Part shown: positions 5,405-5,613 of the stretch, in pieces
Layout of the letters: every line of letters begins with the position of its first letter
Numbering within the stretch: position 1 is the first letter of the stretch
Source of the DNA: Gammaproteobacteria bacterium
GTDB taxonomy: Bacteria; Pseudomonadota; Gammaproteobacteria; Burkholderiales; Thiobacillaceae
Reading direction: 5' to 3'
Assembly (NCBI GenBank): GCA_018820745.1
Contig: JAHJNP010000386.1
Coordinates: forward strand, 1-5,613
DNA: 5,613 nt
Made by a program: the position numbers and the translations under genes
The notes under the pieces: generated by a model
Told to the model about the DNA's origin: nothing
The model's database searches: none
What the model saw: only the letters and a program-made list of their open reading frames with translations

Positions 5405-5613
5405 GCCGCCTGCAGATGCAGGCGACTGCGCAGCAGGTCGATGCAGCCGCGATTGGCGGCCAGGTCGAGCGCGGTGAAGCTGTCGAGGGTGGCCAGCGTG
5501 GTATCGGCGCCGGCATCGAGCAGCAGCTGGACGATCCCGGTCTGGCCGGTCGAAGCGGCGTAAATGAGCGCGGTGGCGCCGTTGGCGTTCTGGCTGTCGA
5601 GCGGCGCGCCGGC
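5401..5613 (-). CDS. Ankyrin-repeat protein, C-terminal part, 5' end outside window
   Basis: The minus strand is open from the window edge to TGA 5403-5401, giving the last 70 residues. Two ankyrin repeats are readable. One has NGATALIYAASTGQTGIVQLLLDAGAD split as NGATALIYAA (11-20) and TGIVQLLLDAGAD (25-37), matching the G-x-T-A-L-x-x-A-A and V-x-x-L-L-x-x-G-A-D consensus. A capping repeat follows: SFTALDLAANRG (45-56) and IDLLRSRL (58-65). Ankyrin repeats bind partner proteins, and the C-terminal cap suggests the protein ends naturally here. The N-terminal part, including any signal peptide or catalytic domain, is outside the window, so its location and partner are unknown. Its stop overlaps a possible small ORF and it reads towards the unknown 109-residue gene, suggesting one operon. 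Confidence 0.85.
   Translation of the reverse strand, partial: AGAPLDSQNANGATALIYAASTGQTGIVQLLLDAGADTTLATLDSFTALDLAANRGCIDLLRSRLHLQAA

Noticed and set aside
5274..5516. Minus-strand frame of 80 codons rich in Pro, Arg and Ala
   Set aside because: It overlaps the ankyrin coding region out of frame; the ankyrin frame has unmistakable repeat motifs.

Overview
The window looks like a chromosomal segment of a fairly GC-rich proteobacterium. The large central gene and the right end sample at about 58-72% G+C. A MetE C-terminus, GNAT acetyltransferases and a PAS/GAF/HD-GYP sensor fit a soil or water beta- or gammaproteobacterium. My guess is Betaproteobacteria (Rhodocyclales/Nitrosomonadales-like), but this rests on the general look of the proteins, not on a marker gene.

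Layout, left to right. (1) 2-364 (+): the last 120 codons of metE (cobalamin-independent methionine synthase), cut by the window edge. (2) 365-575: intergenic DNA with several short inverted repeats and, at its right end, a good sigma70-like promoter almost touching the next gene. (3) 576-1058 and 1095-1646 (+): two unrelated GNAT N-acetyltransferases in tandem. The first is clearly AT-richer (about 44% G+C over 601-960) than everything else and looks acquired. The second is a RimJ/RimL-type protein. (4) 1647-1965: 319 bp without a gene, holding an IS3-like terminal motif and an AT-rich stretch. (5) 1966-4695 (+): a 909-residue soluble sensor with four PAS domains, a GAF domain and a complete HD-GYP cyclic-di-GMP phosphodiesterase domain. 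(6) 4696-4934: a convergent intergenic region with a perfect 7-bp-stem hairpin just after the stop codon and a second IS3-like terminal motif. (7) 5613-4935 (-): a compact minus-strand unit made of the C-terminus of an ankyrin-repeat protein, a possible 47-residue Arg-rich small ORF, and an unrecognised 109-residue protein. Both junctions in this unit are ATGA stop/start overlaps.

How the parts relate: metE is housekeeping. The GNAT pair resembles accessory cargo inserted between metE and the signalling gene. The HD-GYP protein would join several cytoplasmic inputs to breakdown of c-di-GMP and appears to be transcribed alone. The minus-strand unit reads towards it and ends tail to tail. No RNA gene, CRISPR array, complete IS or integrase was seen. 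The least explained part of the window is the minus-strand ankyrin/small ORF/unknown-protein unit at the right edge.
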